DNA from: Henriciella sp.
GTDB taxonomy: Bacteria > Pseudomonadota > Alphaproteobacteria > Caulobacterales > Hyphomonadaceae
Assembly (NCBI RefSeq): GCF_029937755.1
Contig: NZ_JAPYPG010000002.1
Span: forward strand, 1-64,000
DNA: 64,000 bases
Direction: 5' to 3'
The position numbers and the translations under genes were made by a program. The notes below the pieces were generated by a model, which saw nothing but the letters and a program-made list of their open reading frames with translations, searched no databases and was not told where the DNA came from. Shown here in pieces: positions 7,138 through 15,982 of the stretch (the first letter of the stretch is position 1; each line of letters begins with the position of its first letter).

Positions 7138-8457
7138 ATGGAAGAGATGGGCGTCATCGACCGGTTCCTCGAAACCTTCGTTGCCTACATCGATTCAGGC
7201 TTCGGCCTGCTGGCGGGCGATGTCGCATACCTGACGACGACGCTGATCGTGATCGACATCACGCTGGCTGGCCTGTTCTGGGCCCTGTCGCAGAATGCCG
7301 ATGTCATCTCGGGGCTCCTCAAGAAGGTGCTCTATGTCGGCTTCTTTGCTTTCATCCTCGGCAATTTCTCCATCCTGGCGAACGTCCTCTTTGCGAGCTT
7401 TGCCGAACTTGGTGTGAAGGCGGGCTCCTCGACGCTGACGGCTGAGGATCTGATGCGCCCTGGCTATATTGCGGGCGTCGGGTTCGAGGCGGCGCAGCCG
7501 CTTCTCGAAGAGATCGGCGACATGCTGGGGCCGATCCGCTTCTTCCATAATTTCATCCTGATCGCCGTCATGCTGATTGCCTGGGCGATCATTCTCGTCG
7601 CCTTCTTCGTCCTCGCAGTGCAGCTCTTCGTCGCCATACTGGAGTTCAAGCTGACGACGCTCGCGGGCTTCGTGCTTGTGCCCTTCGCGCTCTGGAACAA
7701 GACCTCATTCCTCGCTGAACGCGTGCTCGGCAATGTCGTCACCTCCGGCATCAAGCTGATGGTGCTCGCCATTGTGATCGGCATTGGCTCGACGCTGTTC
7801 ACTTCGATCACCGAGGCCTTTGGCGGGCCGGGCGATGTGACGCTGGCTGAAGTCATGGGTACGGTGCTCGCCTCCATCGTCTTTCTCTGGATGGGCGTGT
7901 TCGCCCCCGGCATTGCCTCTGGCCTTGTGACTGGCGCCCCGCAGCTTGGCGCAGGCTCCGTGGTCGGAACGACAGCGGCTGTTGGCGCAGGTGCCGTGCT
8001 GGCGACAACCGGAACGGTCGCGGCAGGCCGCGCAGCGCTCGGCGGCGTATCCGGCGCGGTGAAGGCCGGGGCCTCCATGACCGGCGGCGCCCGCACTTCC
8101 TATGACCTCGGCCGCATGGCGTCCGGTCATTCTGGATGGCGCGGTGCGGCAGCAGGCATGGCCGGTGTCGCGCAGGCTGGCGGCGATACGCTCCGCCGGA
8201 TGGCAGGACGGCCCTTCGCGTCGGTCGGCAATGCCTATCGGCGTGGCAGCGAAGCGGCCTTTGCCGCGACCGGCGGCACGATGGCAACGGCGTCCGGCGA
8301 TGCGTCGTCTGCCGGCTCTGCCAGCCCCGCCTGGGCCCGCCGCCTTCGCACAGAACAGCGCCTGCAACATGCCGGCGCAATCACTGTCCACGCCCTGAAG
8401 GACGGTGATCGCGGCATGGCGGGCGACAATCCGAAACTCCGAAACGAAGAGGACTGA
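7138..8457 (+). CDS. trbL: P-type conjugative transfer protein TrbL (VirB6-like)
   Basis: A 439-residue polytopic inner-membrane protein of the TrbL/VirB6 family, a component of the type IV secretion channel. About six hydrophobic segments lie between residues 20 and 275 (for example TTTLIVIDITLAGLFWAL and NFILIAVMLIAWAIILVAFF). The conserved FKLTTLAGFVLVPFALWNKT stretch is present. A glycine/alanine-rich cytoplasmic tail follows. It lies 6 bp after the trbJ remnant and 5 bp before trbF. The gene appears intact although the upstream ATPase genes of the system are missing. Confidence 0.95.
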   Translation: MEEMGVIDRFLETFVAYIDSGFGLLAGDVAYLTTTLIVIDITLAGLFWALSQNADVISGLLKKVLYVGFFAFILGNFSILANVLFASFAELGVKAGSSTLTAEDLMRPGYIAGVGFEAAQPLLEEIGDMLGPIRFFHNFILIAVMLIAWAIILVAFFVLAVQLFVAILEFKLTTLAGFVLVPFALWNKTSFLAERVLGNVVTSGIKLMVLAIVIGIGSTLFTSITEAFGGPGDVTLAEVMGTVLASIVFLWMGVFAPGIASGLVTGAPQLGAGSVVGTTAAVGAGAVLATTGTVAAGRAALGGVSGAVKAGASMTGGARTSYDLGRMASGHSGWRGAAAGMAGVAQAGGDTLRRMAGRPFASVGNAYRRGSEAAFAATGGTMATASGDASSAGSASPAWARRLRTEQRLQHAGAITVHALKDGDRGMAGDNPKLRNEED

Positions 8458-8462
8458 TCCAC

Positions 8463-9161
8463 ATGGCATTCCGGCGCACCTCCACCCATTACGGGCAAAG
8501 CCCGCATCCCGAAACGCCCTACCAGAAGGCCGGCCAGGTCTGGGACGAACGGATCGGTTCGGCCCGCGTCCAGGCCAAGAACTGGCGGCTGATCGCGCTG
8601 GGACTGCTCGGACTGCTGGCAGCGGCGTCTGCGGCCCTTGTCTGGCGGAGCCTGCAATCGACCGTCACCCCCTATGTGGTCGAAGTCGATGACACGGGCG
8701 CCGTGAAGGCGGTCGGGCCGGCGCTTGCACGCTATGAGCCGAGCGATGCTCAGATCGCACATCATCTCGCGAACTTCATCTCCGATGTCCGGAGCCTCTC
8801 CATCGATCCTGTCATCATCCGCCAGAACTGGCTCGCCGCCTATGACTATGTCACCGACAAGGCGGCGATCACGCTCAGCGATTATGCGCGCGACAATGAT
8901 CCCTTCGCCGAGATCGGCCGGCGCTCGCGCAGTGTCGACGTCGTGAGCGTTGTGCGGGTCTCGGACGAGTCCTTCCAGGCCCGCTGGCTTGAGAAGACCT
9001 ATGAGAATGGGGCGCTGACCGGCGTCAAACGGTTCACGGGGCTTTTCACGATTGTGAATTCCCCGCCGCGCGATGCCGAGACGCTCCGCGCCAATCCCCT
9101 CGGCCTTTACATCCACAGCCTCAACTGGGGCGAAGACCTTGTCACAGGAGACACAAAATGA
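8463..9161 (+). CDS. trbF: Conjugative transfer protein TrbF (VirB8-like)
   Basis: A 232-residue bitopic membrane protein. After a cytoplasmic N-terminus (TSTHYGQSPHPETPYQKAGQ) comes one membrane helix (LIALGLLGLLAAASAALVW, about 43-61) and a periplasmic NTF2-like VirB8 domain with YVVEVDDTGAVKAVGPA at its start. VirB8 proteins nucleate the inner-membrane part of the T4SS. Its stop overlaps the trbG start by 4 bp (ATGA), showing operon translation. Confidence 0.95.
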   Translation: MAFRRTSTHYGQSPHPETPYQKAGQVWDERIGSARVQAKNWRLIALGLLGLLAAASAALVWRSLQSTVTPYVVEVDDTGAVKAVGPALARYEPSDAQIAHHLANFISDVRSLSIDPVIIRQNWLAAYDYVTDKAAITLSDYARDNDPFAEIGRRSRSVDVVSVVRVSDESFQARWLEKTYENGALTGVKRFTGLFTIVNSPPRDAETLRANPLGLYIHSLNWGEDLVTGDTK

Positions 9162-10165
9162 TCCGTACAATGAGCCTTGTATCCGCCCTTGCCTTGACCA
9201 CGGCCTGCGCGAGCGTTCCGCCGGAGCCCGTCATCGAGGATACGGACTTTGTCGAAGCGGCGTTCGTCGAAGACGTGCCAGAGCGGCCTGTCGAGATTGT
9301 CGAGACGCCGACCGTACTTGCTCTGCCCGGCCAGATGAAACCCGTCGAGGGCACAAAGCGCACGGTGACGCGCGTCTATACCTCACCGACCGAGACCATC
9401 CGCAAGGGCACGACCGAGGCCCGGATCGAACCCTCCGTCGATGGCTATGTGAATGCGATCCAGGTCTATCCCTACACCGAAGGGGCGCTCTACCGGCTCT
9501 ATGCCGCGCCGGGCCAGGTCTCCGACATTGCGCTACAGCCCGGCGAAACGCTGGTCTCGGTTTCGGCGGGCGACACTGTGCGCTGGATTGTCGGAGAGAC
9601 CTCCTCTGGCTCAGGCGGCGCGGCCCGCGCGCATGTGCTCGTCAAACCGATCGCAGCAGGCCTTTCCACCAATCTGATGATTGCGACCGACCGGCGGACT
9701 TATCATCTAGAACTCGAGAGCGTTGATGGGACCTATATGGCGGCCCTCTCCTGGCGCTATCCGGCGGACGAACTCGCTGAATTGGTTTCCCGCAACAAGA
9801 TTGCCTCCGTGCGTGAGGATGCGTCCATTGCGCCGGGCGTTGCGGTCGACCGGCTGGACTTCGATTATGTCATTGAGGGTGACAAGCCGATTTGGCGGCC
9901 TGTGCGTGTGTTCGATGACGGACGTCAGGTCTTCATCCAGATGCCCGCCAGGCTTGCCACAATGGATGCCCCGCCACTCTTCATCCTTGGCGCGTCGGGC
10001 GACGCCGAACTCGTCAATTATCGCCTGCGCGGCACTTACTACATCGTCGATCATCTCTTCCGCGCCGCCGAGCTGCGGATCGGTGAGAAGGAGCAGACCG
10101 TCGTGCGAATCCGCAAGCGGGTCCAACGCTCCGGCCTTGCCAGCCTGTTCGGAGGCGAGGGATGA
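9158..10165 (+). CDS. trbG: Conjugative transfer protein TrbG (VirB9-like lipoprotein)
   Basis: A 335-residue VirB9/TrbG-type protein of the outer-membrane core complex. The N-terminus is a lipoprotein signal with the lipobox LTTAC (Cys17). The N-terminal domain has GTTEARIEPSVDGYVNAIQVYPY, and the C-terminal VirB9 domain contains VFDDGRQVFIQMP and YRLRGTYYIVDHLFRAAELR. It overlaps trbF upstream and trbI downstream by 4 bp each. Confidence 0.95.
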   Translation: MIRTMSLVSALALTTACASVPPEPVIEDTDFVEAAFVEDVPERPVEIVETPTVLALPGQMKPVEGTKRTVTRVYTSPTETIRKGTTEARIEPSVDGYVNAIQVYPYTEGALYRLYAAPGQVSDIALQPGETLVSVSAGDTVRWIVGETSSGSGGAARAHVLVKPIAAGLSTNLMIATDRRTYHLELESVDGTYMAALSWRYPADELAELVSRNKIASVREDASIAPGVAVDRLDFDYVIEGDKPIWRPVRVFDDGRQVFIQMPARLATMDAPPLFILGASGDAELVNYRLRGTYYIVDHLFRAAELRIGEKEQTVVRIRKRVQRSGLASLFGGEG

Positions 10166-11418
10166 GCGAGCCGGCCCCCTTTCCGAAACAGGCCGACGAG
10201 CTAAAGCTGCGCGCGCGGCCGCGGCCGGTGACGCGGATCAACCGCAAGGTCCTGATGGCGGGCGCCTGTCTGGGCGTGCTGGGCCTCTTTGCCGCCGCCT
10301 CCATCGCGCTCGATCCGCCAAAGGCGGTCGATCCGGCAGACCGGCAGGAACTCTACAATACGGCGACCAAGCGCGCGCCGGATGGGCTGGCGGATCTGCC
10401 GAACTCCTACCTCAACTGGCAACCGGCTGGTGATACGCCGAGACTTGGCGCGCCGATGGCGGGCGACCTTGGCGGAACTGTCGTCGCGGAAGAGGAAGAA
10501 TGGGGTCTTGAGCCTGACTGGAATGTCGCGCCTTCGGATGATTTCCGGCCCTCTGCCGAAGATGAAGCCATTCGTACGCAGAGGCTGGCGGACGCAAAAC
10601 TGGCCGATGCAGCCGGCAAGGCGGGCGTGTTCTTCGATGTCGGCAATCGGCAGTCACTGGCTGGCTCAGTGTCTTCGGCCAGCGGCCTGCCAAATAGTCT
10701 CGGCTCGGAATTGCTGGCGCTTGCCGCCCAGGGCGCCGGCGCCCCTGGCTTTGCGGGTTCGCCTGATCAGAACCTCCAGGCGGAAAAGATCGCGTTCGCC
10801 ACGGAGAAGCGGGACGGTGACATCTACAACCCACATGATGTCGAGACCCCGGTCTCGCCCTATCAGGTGATGGCGGGCACGCTGATCCCGGCCTCTCTCG
10901 TGACAGGACTGAACTCTGACCTGCCGGGCAACGTCATCGCGCAGGTGACGCAGCCGGTCTATGACACGGTGAGCGGCTCGCATCTGCTCATCCCTCAAGG
11001 CGCGCGCCTGATCGGGCGTTACCAGTCGGAAGTGTCCTTCGGCCAGGAGCGCGCGCTGCTCATCTGGGATCGGATCATCCTGCCAGATGGCAGCTCGCTG
11101 CAGATTTCGGAGCCCGCCGCCGATGCGCAGGGCTATGCGGGCGTCTCCGACAGGACCGACCATCACTGGGACCGCGTCTTTGCGGGCGCCGGGCTCGCGA
11201 CGCTGCTCGGCATCGGCTCCGAACTCGGCTCGGACGATGATGATATCGAACGTGCGATCCGGCGGGGGTTCGGGGACAGTGTCTCCGAAGCTGGCCAGCG
11301 CGTCGTCGACCGTAATCTCGGCATCCAGCCGACGATCCGTATACGGCCCGGCTGGCCAGTGCGCGTGGTCGTGACACGCGATCTCGTGCTGCGGCCTTAC
11401 TCTGAGGGAGGCCGGTGA
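10162..11418 (+). CDS. trbI: Conjugative transfer protein TrbI (VirB10-like)
   Basis: A 418-residue VirB10-family protein linking inner and outer membranes in the T4SS. It has a cytoplasmic N-terminus, one membrane helix (VLMAGACLGVLGLFAAASIA, about 30-49), a proline/alanine-containing periplasmic linker, and the C-terminal beta-barrel domain with VMAGTLIPASLVTGLNSDLPG, LLIPQGARLIGRYQSEV, and WPVRVVVTRDLVLRPY. The stop overlaps the DUF2274 start (TGATG). Confidence 0.95.
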   Translation: MSEPAPFPKQADELKLRARPRPVTRINRKVLMAGACLGVLGLFAAASIALDPPKAVDPADRQELYNTATKRAPDGLADLPNSYLNWQPAGDTPRLGAPMAGDLGGTVVAEEEEWGLEPDWNVAPSDDFRPSAEDEAIRTQRLADAKLADAAGKAGVFFDVGNRQSLAGSVSSASGLPNSLGSELLALAAQGAGAPGFAGSPDQNLQAEKIAFATEKRDGDIYNPHDVETPVSPYQVMAGTLIPASLVTGLNSDLPGNVIAQVTQPVYDTVSGSHLLIPQGARLIGRYQSEVSFGQERALLIWDRIILPDGSSLQISEPAADAQGYAGVSDRTDHHWDRVFAGAGLATLLGIGSELGSDDDDIERAIRRGFGDSVSEAGQRVVDRNLGIQPTIRIRPGWPVRVVVTRDLVLRPYSEGGR

Positions 11419-11654
11419 TGAGCCTCCGAATCGGACAACTCCCGGATCGGACTCCGGTGAAGCTCACCATCTCGGTGGATCCCGATCTTGCTTCCGCGCT
11501 TGCCGACTATTCGGCGATCTATGCCGAGACCTATGGCGCGGAAGAGAAGCCGGAAACCCTGGTGCCTGCCATGCTGGACATGTTCCTCAGCTCGGATGCC
11601 GGGTTCAAGCGGGCCCGCAAGGCCCTTCATGCCAGAGCCAGCAAAGGAGAATAG
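11418..11654 (+). CDS. DUF2274-family small protein
   Basis: A 78-residue protein of the DUF2274 family, regularly found right after trbI in alphaproteobacterial elements and without known function. It reads LRIGQLPDRTPVKLTISVDP at the start, like a ribbon-helix-helix or CopG-type strand, followed by helices and PAMLDMFLSSDAGFKRARK. ATG 11418 shares its bases with the trbI stop, and a GAGGGAGG site lies upstream. A DNA-binding function is plausible but not shown. Confidence 0.85.
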   Translation: MSLRIGQLPDRTPVKLTISVDPDLASALADYSAIYAETYGAEEKPETLVPAMLDMFLSSDAGFKRARKALHARASKGE

Positions 11655-11656
11655 CA

Positions 11657-11968
11657 ATGGCAACAATCGGCACCTTCAGCCAGAAGGATGGCAAATGGAC
11701 CGGGACGATCCGGACCATGACGATCAATGTGAAAGCCCAGATGGTCCCGGTGACCGAGAAGGCCGAAGGCGGACCCGACTACCGGATATTCGCAGGCGGC
11801 GCAGAGCTTGGCGCAGCATGGCGCGAGGAAAGCAAGGACGGCGAGACGCCCTACCTCGCGGTAAAGCTCGACGATCCGGGGTTCGAGAAGCCCCTGAGGG
11901 CTGCCTTTTTCGAGAAAGAAGAGGATGGCAGCGGCGTACTGGTCTGGAACCGGCAGAAGCTGAACTAA
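11657..11968 (+). CDS. DUF736-family protein (second copy)
   Basis: A 103-residue DUF736 protein with IGTFSQKDGKWTGTIRTMTI, GPDYRIFAGGAELGAAWREE and the C-terminal VLVWNR. It differs clearly from the copy at 4.35 kb, so the two are not a recent duplication. It lies 2 bp after the DUF2274 gene with an AAGGAG site inside that gene's end, and is probably the penultimate gene of the trb operon. Function unknown. Confidence 0.9.
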   Translation: MATIGTFSQKDGKWTGTIRTMTINVKAQMVPVTEKAEGGPDYRIFAGGAELGAAWREESKDGETPYLAVKLDDPGFEKPLRAAFFEKEEDGSGVLVWNRQKLN

Positions 11969-11974
11969 ACAAGC

Positions 11975-12211
11975 ATGGGTCGTTCCAAGCCCGTCACAAC
12001 CAGCGATATCGAGGAAGCCCTTGATATTGCTGCACGTGTGGTCGATCAGTTCGGGTACAAGTACTGGCCGATTTTCGAGCGGCTCGAAGCGGAACTTGAA
12101 AGTCGGGCTAGCCGGGAAAAGCGGCTTCAATCGAGGCTTGATCGACTATGCCATGATGCGTCTATGGCCATAGAACTACGACCGCCTCAGGAATCGCGAG
12201 AAAATAGCTGA
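11975..12211 (+). CDS. Small unknown protein at the end of the trb operon
   Basis: A 78-residue, mostly helical, charged protein (SDIEEALDIAARVVDQFG, then ERLEAELESRASREKRLQSR, then an Arg/Asp-rich end). I do not recognise a family. It follows the DUF736 gene by 6 bp, has no membrane segment, and its heptad-like central part could form a coiled coil. The position suggests a late accessory gene of the transfer operon. Translation is supported only by spacing and coding-like sequence. Confidence 0.6.
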   Translation: MGRSKPVTTSDIEEALDIAARVVDQFGYKYWPIFERLEAELESRASREKRLQSRLDRLCHDASMAIELRPPQESRENS

Positions 12212-12454
12212 AAATGCATATCGCGTACCTTATTGGCCTTAAGTGCAACCCAAGTACGTTCTTGTATTGTTCTTTTGTCCGCACTAGCTTAACGAATAGA
12301 TTTGCAGCAACCGCGACCGAACGTCTATCGACGCGGGGCTGCGAGTCCGCTTAGAAGGTTAACACAATGTCGGGGCCAGCGAAATCATAGATCGTTAAGA
12401 CAATCGCAAGCGTATCCCCCGACCTCTATTCGAGTAGAAAAGGGAACCTGAGTA
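12212..12454 (+). promoter_or_regulatory. AT-richer upstream region of the ATPase-protease pair, with direct repeats
   Basis: This 243-bp gene-free stretch is visibly richer in A and T than its surroundings and should carry the promoter of the two-gene module. GTTAACACAAT (12358-12368) and GTTAAGACAAT (12394-12404) are direct repeats 36 bp apart that could be operator half-sites. No clear -35/-10 pair could be fixed by eye. Confidence 0.4.
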
Positions 12455-13471
12455 TTGTCGAATACCAAGCAAATCCTTGCTATGCTCCGCAGCCGTGCCG
12501 ACGGCGACGATGAGCAATTTTATTCGATTGCGCTTCAGGTAGCCGCGGCGGAGGCACGCCAGGGTCATAGGAAGACCGCAGAAGAACTGCGGGCAGCTGT
12601 CGACGAAGCGAGGTCAGCGCGTGGAACGCGTACAACCGTGGCGGTACCGTTCGCGGCCCCACGTGGAGATCTTGAAGGCCTTCTTGATCTGAGAGAGGTC
12701 AAAACCACGCTTGCAGATGTGATCTTATCCGAGGGTCTGACCACCCGGCTCAATGCATTGCTACTACAGCAGAGGAAACGCGACTGGCTCCGCGAATACG
12801 GCAAGACTCCCAATCGCAGAGTGCTCTTTGTCGGCCCGCCCGGAGCCGGCAAGACGCTGACGGCAGAAGCCCTCGCAGGCGAATTGCACCTGCCATTTTA
12901 CATAATCCGCCTGGATTCCCTGATCACGCGCTTCATGGGTGAAACTGCCGCTAAGCTGCGATTGATCTTCAACGAAACCCTCAAGCGTCGGGCGGTCTAT
13001 TTCTTTGATGAATTCGATGCTGTCGGCGGCAAGCGGGCGGCCTCGAATGATGTCGGGGAAATGCGCCGTGTGTTGAACTCCTTCCTCTTGTTCCTGGAAG
13101 AACCCGGTGCAGTCGATAGCGTGATCGTAGCGGCAACCAATCATAGCGAACTTCTCGACCGTGCCCTTATCCGGCGATTCGATGAAGTCCTGGAATTCTC
13201 AATGCCAAGCGAGGAAGAAATTCGCGCTGTTGTGAAATCGCATATCCGGCCAATGCGATATCCGAGCATTAAATGGGAGACGGTCGTAAATGCGGCCGAA
13301 GGGCTCAGCCAGGCCGAGATTGCGCGTGCGACGGAAGAAGCTGTCAAAGTCGCCATTCTGGAAGAACGAAACAGCCTGAACACGTCCGATATCACAAAAA
13401 GGCTTCGCGAGCGCCAAGTCATGAGTGAAGCGTTTCATAGACGTCATACGGCAGATGAAGAGCAAACGTGA
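12455..13471 (+). CDS. ietA: AAA+ ATPase of an IetA-type two-gene module
   Basis: A 338-residue AAA+ ATPase. After a helical N-terminal domain (1-80) come Walker A GPPGAGKT (127-134), Walker B VYFFDEFD (181-188), sensor I in AATNH (Asn229), and an RRFDEVLEF arginine-finger region. It is most similar in layout to FtsH/spastin-type ATPases used as protease partners. The gene starts with TTG (AAAAGGGA upstream) and overlaps the next gene by 4 bp (GTGA), so ATPase and protease are made together. This pairing matches the IetA/IetS system, described as a plasmid incompatibility determinant and as an antiphage system. The assignment rests on gene pairing and domains, not on a database search. Confidence 0.8.
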   Translation: MSNTKQILAMLRSRADGDDEQFYSIALQVAAAEARQGHRKTAEELRAAVDEARSARGTRTTVAVPFAAPRGDLEGLLDLREVKTTLADVILSEGLTTRLNALLLQQRKRDWLREYGKTPNRRVLFVGPPGAGKTLTAEALAGELHLPFYIIRLDSLITRFMGETAAKLRLIFNETLKRRAVYFFDEFDAVGGKRAASNDVGEMRRVLNSFLLFLEEPGAVDSVIVAATNHSELLDRALIRRFDEVLEFSMPSEEEIRAVVKSHIRPMRYPSIKWETVVNAAEGLSQAEIARATEEAVKVAILEERNSLNTSDITKRLRERQVMSEAFHRRHTADEEQT

Positions 13472-15951
13472 CGCGTTTTACTCGGCCGCACATAGACATC
13501 ACCCGTCTGGCACAGTCGCGCGCTTACAAATCGAAAGGCGGGGGGCAGCGCCAACGAATACAGCGCATACGCGACGAGCACGGACCACAACTGATCGAGG
13601 ACTATGCAAAGGCTCTTGAGGAAGCGGTAAAAAGTCGTCCGCAAGACGCGGAACGGGGCATCGAGCCGACCGGCGTAGTACTCGAATTTGAACTCGCCCC
13701 CAGATCAGGTCCCGCCAAACTCGACCGAACCACCGAGAAGACCCGCCAGGGTGCTGTGCGCGTCGATGAAAATGGCGTCCAGCGTGTCGCCCTGATTGTG
13801 CCGGACGACAAACGCGACGTGATCGCCCGACTACTCGAAGAATACGCCTATGGCGATCTCGTCGGCAAGGAAGGCGATGAGAAGCCTCCCAATGCTGGCC
13901 GGATCGAACAGATCGAACACATTCGCCAAGCCAGATTCGAGACATTCTGGCGCGATGACCCTGAAGCGCTCCCCCAATCACGACAGGATTCCATGTGGTG
14001 GGGCGTCTGGTGTTTCAACGATGCAGTCGACGCCGTGATCAATGCGGCCAGGCGCATAAATTGCCGCGTTGCCGAGCCCGACACTTATCTGCGATTTCCT
14101 GACGTGACCGTTGTTCCGATCCACGGCACGCAAGTGGCGATCGAAATCCTTCTATTCGGAACACTTGGCATTGCAGAAATTCGTCGCGCCAGCGACAGCC
14201 CCAGCTTTTTCATGACAGATATCCAGGGCGACGAACGAGCATGGGTCGACGAATATGCCGAACGCGTTGTCTGGCCCGCAGGGGATGCACCAACCGTTTG
14301 CCTGCTCGATACCGGCGTCAATCGCGGCCATCCCCTTATTGAACCCGCTCTTTCCGATGAGCATGTCGATAGTATCGACCCCGACTGGGGTAGCGATGAT
14401 CATCACGGTCACGGGACCGGCATGGCCGGTCTTGCCCTACATGGCGATCTCACCGCACCGCTGGGGGACACCACTCAACGAGACCTCACACACCGAGCGG
14501 AGTCGGTGAAAATTCTTCCTCCAGACGGGTTCGATCCGAACGCGCCGAACTCCTATGGCTTTATTACTCAGTCGGCGGTCTCGATTGCGGAGATCAACAA
14601 CTCCGAGGCTGCATTCCGCAGCTTCTGCATGGCGGTCACCAACAGAGATCGCACCGGTGCAGAAGCGACGTCCTGGAGCGCCGCCATTGACCAGTCCGCC
14701 GCGGGCGCAATGATCGGAGATCCTGAAGAGACCCCAAATCGACGGCTCTTCATCTTGTCCGCTGGGAATATCCGCGACCATGAAGCTGTGGACGCTATCG
14801 AAGAGCCTGATGCTTTTCCAGCAGAGGATCCTGCCCAAGCATGGAATGCCATTACTGTTGGCGGGTACACGGACAAAACTGAAATTCAAGACAACGGATA
14901 TGACGGCTTTGACAGTTGGGCCAATCCTGGTGAGCTCAGCCCGTATAGCCGTTCAAGCTATTTGTGGAGCGTACGCAAATCTCCATTGAAGCCGGAATTG
15001 GTCTTCGAAGCCGGCAACCGTGCGATCAGTTCGGCGAAGACTGAAGCTGTGGCAGGCCTGCCATCGCTGTCGCTTCTGTCGACGGGTGCGGACGTTACGC
15101 AATCGCCTTTTGAACCATTCTGGGCGACAAGTGCTGCGGCGGCCCAGGGCGCAAGAATGGCAACTCAGATCGCCGCTTCACATCCTGACTATTGGCCAGA
15201 AACAATCCGCGCCTTGATGATGCACAGCGCCGACTGGACAGGTCCCATGCGAGCTGAGCTGGACGCAAACAACAAGACCGGGCGCACCGAGCTGGTTCGT
15301 CGCTACGGATATGGCGTACCCAGTCTGGAACGGGCGCTGGCCTCGGCCCAAAGCCATCTGGCATTGATTGCCCAGCAACAAATCCAGCCTTTCAAACAGA
15401 ACAAATCCGACGTGAAATTCAACGAGGCGCATATTTATCCCCTGCCCTGGCCAACCGAGGTTTTGGAGGAGCTGGGAGAAGCTCTGGTCAGATTGAAAAT
15501 GACACTGTCTTACTTCATTGAACCCAATCCGAGCTTTTCTTCTGCAATCGATCCGGCTCGCTACCAATCGTTCGGATTGCGATTTGATCTGAAGCGCGCC
15601 GGTGAGACTCGAACTAATTTTCTGAAGCGCCGAAATCTGGAAGAAAGACGCAATGGTGATCCCAAGCCGACAACGCCCGCTGACAGCGGATGGCTGTTAG
15701 GAGAGCAGCAGATCACCGTGGGCTCACTTCACTGCGACGTCTGGCAGGGTACAGCAGCAGAACTCGCAGCCCGCAACGCACTATGGGTCTATCCGGTGAA
15801 TGGTTGGTGGCGTGAGCGTAAGGCGCTCGGCCGGGCCAATCGCAAGACGCGATATAGCCTGGTCATGACCGTTGAAACCGAGGACCAAACCATCGACCTC
15901 TACACACCTATCGAGGCGCTGGTTGAAACGCTCGTTGATATCGAAATCTAA
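13468..15951 (+). CDS. ietS: Subtilisin-like S8 serine protease of an IetS-type module
   Basis: An 827-residue cytoplasmic (no signal peptide) S8-family protease. A roughly 270-residue N-terminal region precedes the catalytic domain with Asp281 (VCLLDTGVNRGHPL), His315 (HHGHGTGMAGLAL), the oxyanion Asn434 (FILSAGN) and Ser555 (FWATSAAAAQGARMA). A C-terminal beta-rich region follows, ending with a strand-rich segment from YSLVMTVETEDQTIDLYTPI. It starts with GTG overlapping the ATPase gene. The complete triad argues for an active enzyme. In known IetAS pairs the ATPase and protease act jointly in defence or incompatibility; target and trigger are unknown. Confidence 0.85.
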   Translation: MTRFTRPHIDITRLAQSRAYKSKGGGQRQRIQRIRDEHGPQLIEDYAKALEEAVKSRPQDAERGIEPTGVVLEFELAPRSGPAKLDRTTEKTRQGAVRVDENGVQRVALIVPDDKRDVIARLLEEYAYGDLVGKEGDEKPPNAGRIEQIEHIRQARFETFWRDDPEALPQSRQDSMWWGVWCFNDAVDAVINAARRINCRVAEPDTYLRFPDVTVVPIHGTQVAIEILLFGTLGIAEIRRASDSPSFFMTDIQGDERAWVDEYAERVVWPAGDAPTVCLLDTGVNRGHPLIEPALSDEHVDSIDPDWGSDDHHGHGTGMAGLALHGDLTAPLGDTTQRDLTHRAESVKILPPDGFDPNAPNSYGFITQSAVSIAEINNSEAAFRSFCMAVTNRDRTGAEATSWSAAIDQSAAGAMIGDPEETPNRRLFILSAGNIRDHEAVDAIEEPDAFPAEDPAQAWNAITVGGYTDKTEIQDNGYDGFDSWANPGELSPYSRSSYLWSVRKSPLKPELVFEAGNRAISSAKTEAVAGLPSLSLLSTGADVTQSPFEPFWATSAAAAQGARMATQIAASHPDYWPETIRALMMHSADWTGPMRAELDANNKTGRTELVRRYGYGVPSLERALASAQSHLALIAQQQIQPFKQNKSDVKFNEAHIYPLPWPTEVLEELGEALVRLKMTLSYFIEPNPSFSSAIDPARYQSFGLRFDLKRAGETRTNFLKRRNLEERRNGDPKPTTPADSGWLLGEQQITVGSLHCDVWQGTAAELAARNALWVYPVNGWWRERKALGRANRKTRYSLVMTVETEDQTIDLYTPIEALVETLVDIEI

Positions 15952-15982
15952 TACTCCCAGTCAGTGGTTGGTTATCCGGGCA

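Noticed and set aside
7464-9170. Long minus-strand frames opposite trbL and trbF
   Set aside because: Shadows of clearly recognised TrbL and TrbF on the plus strand.
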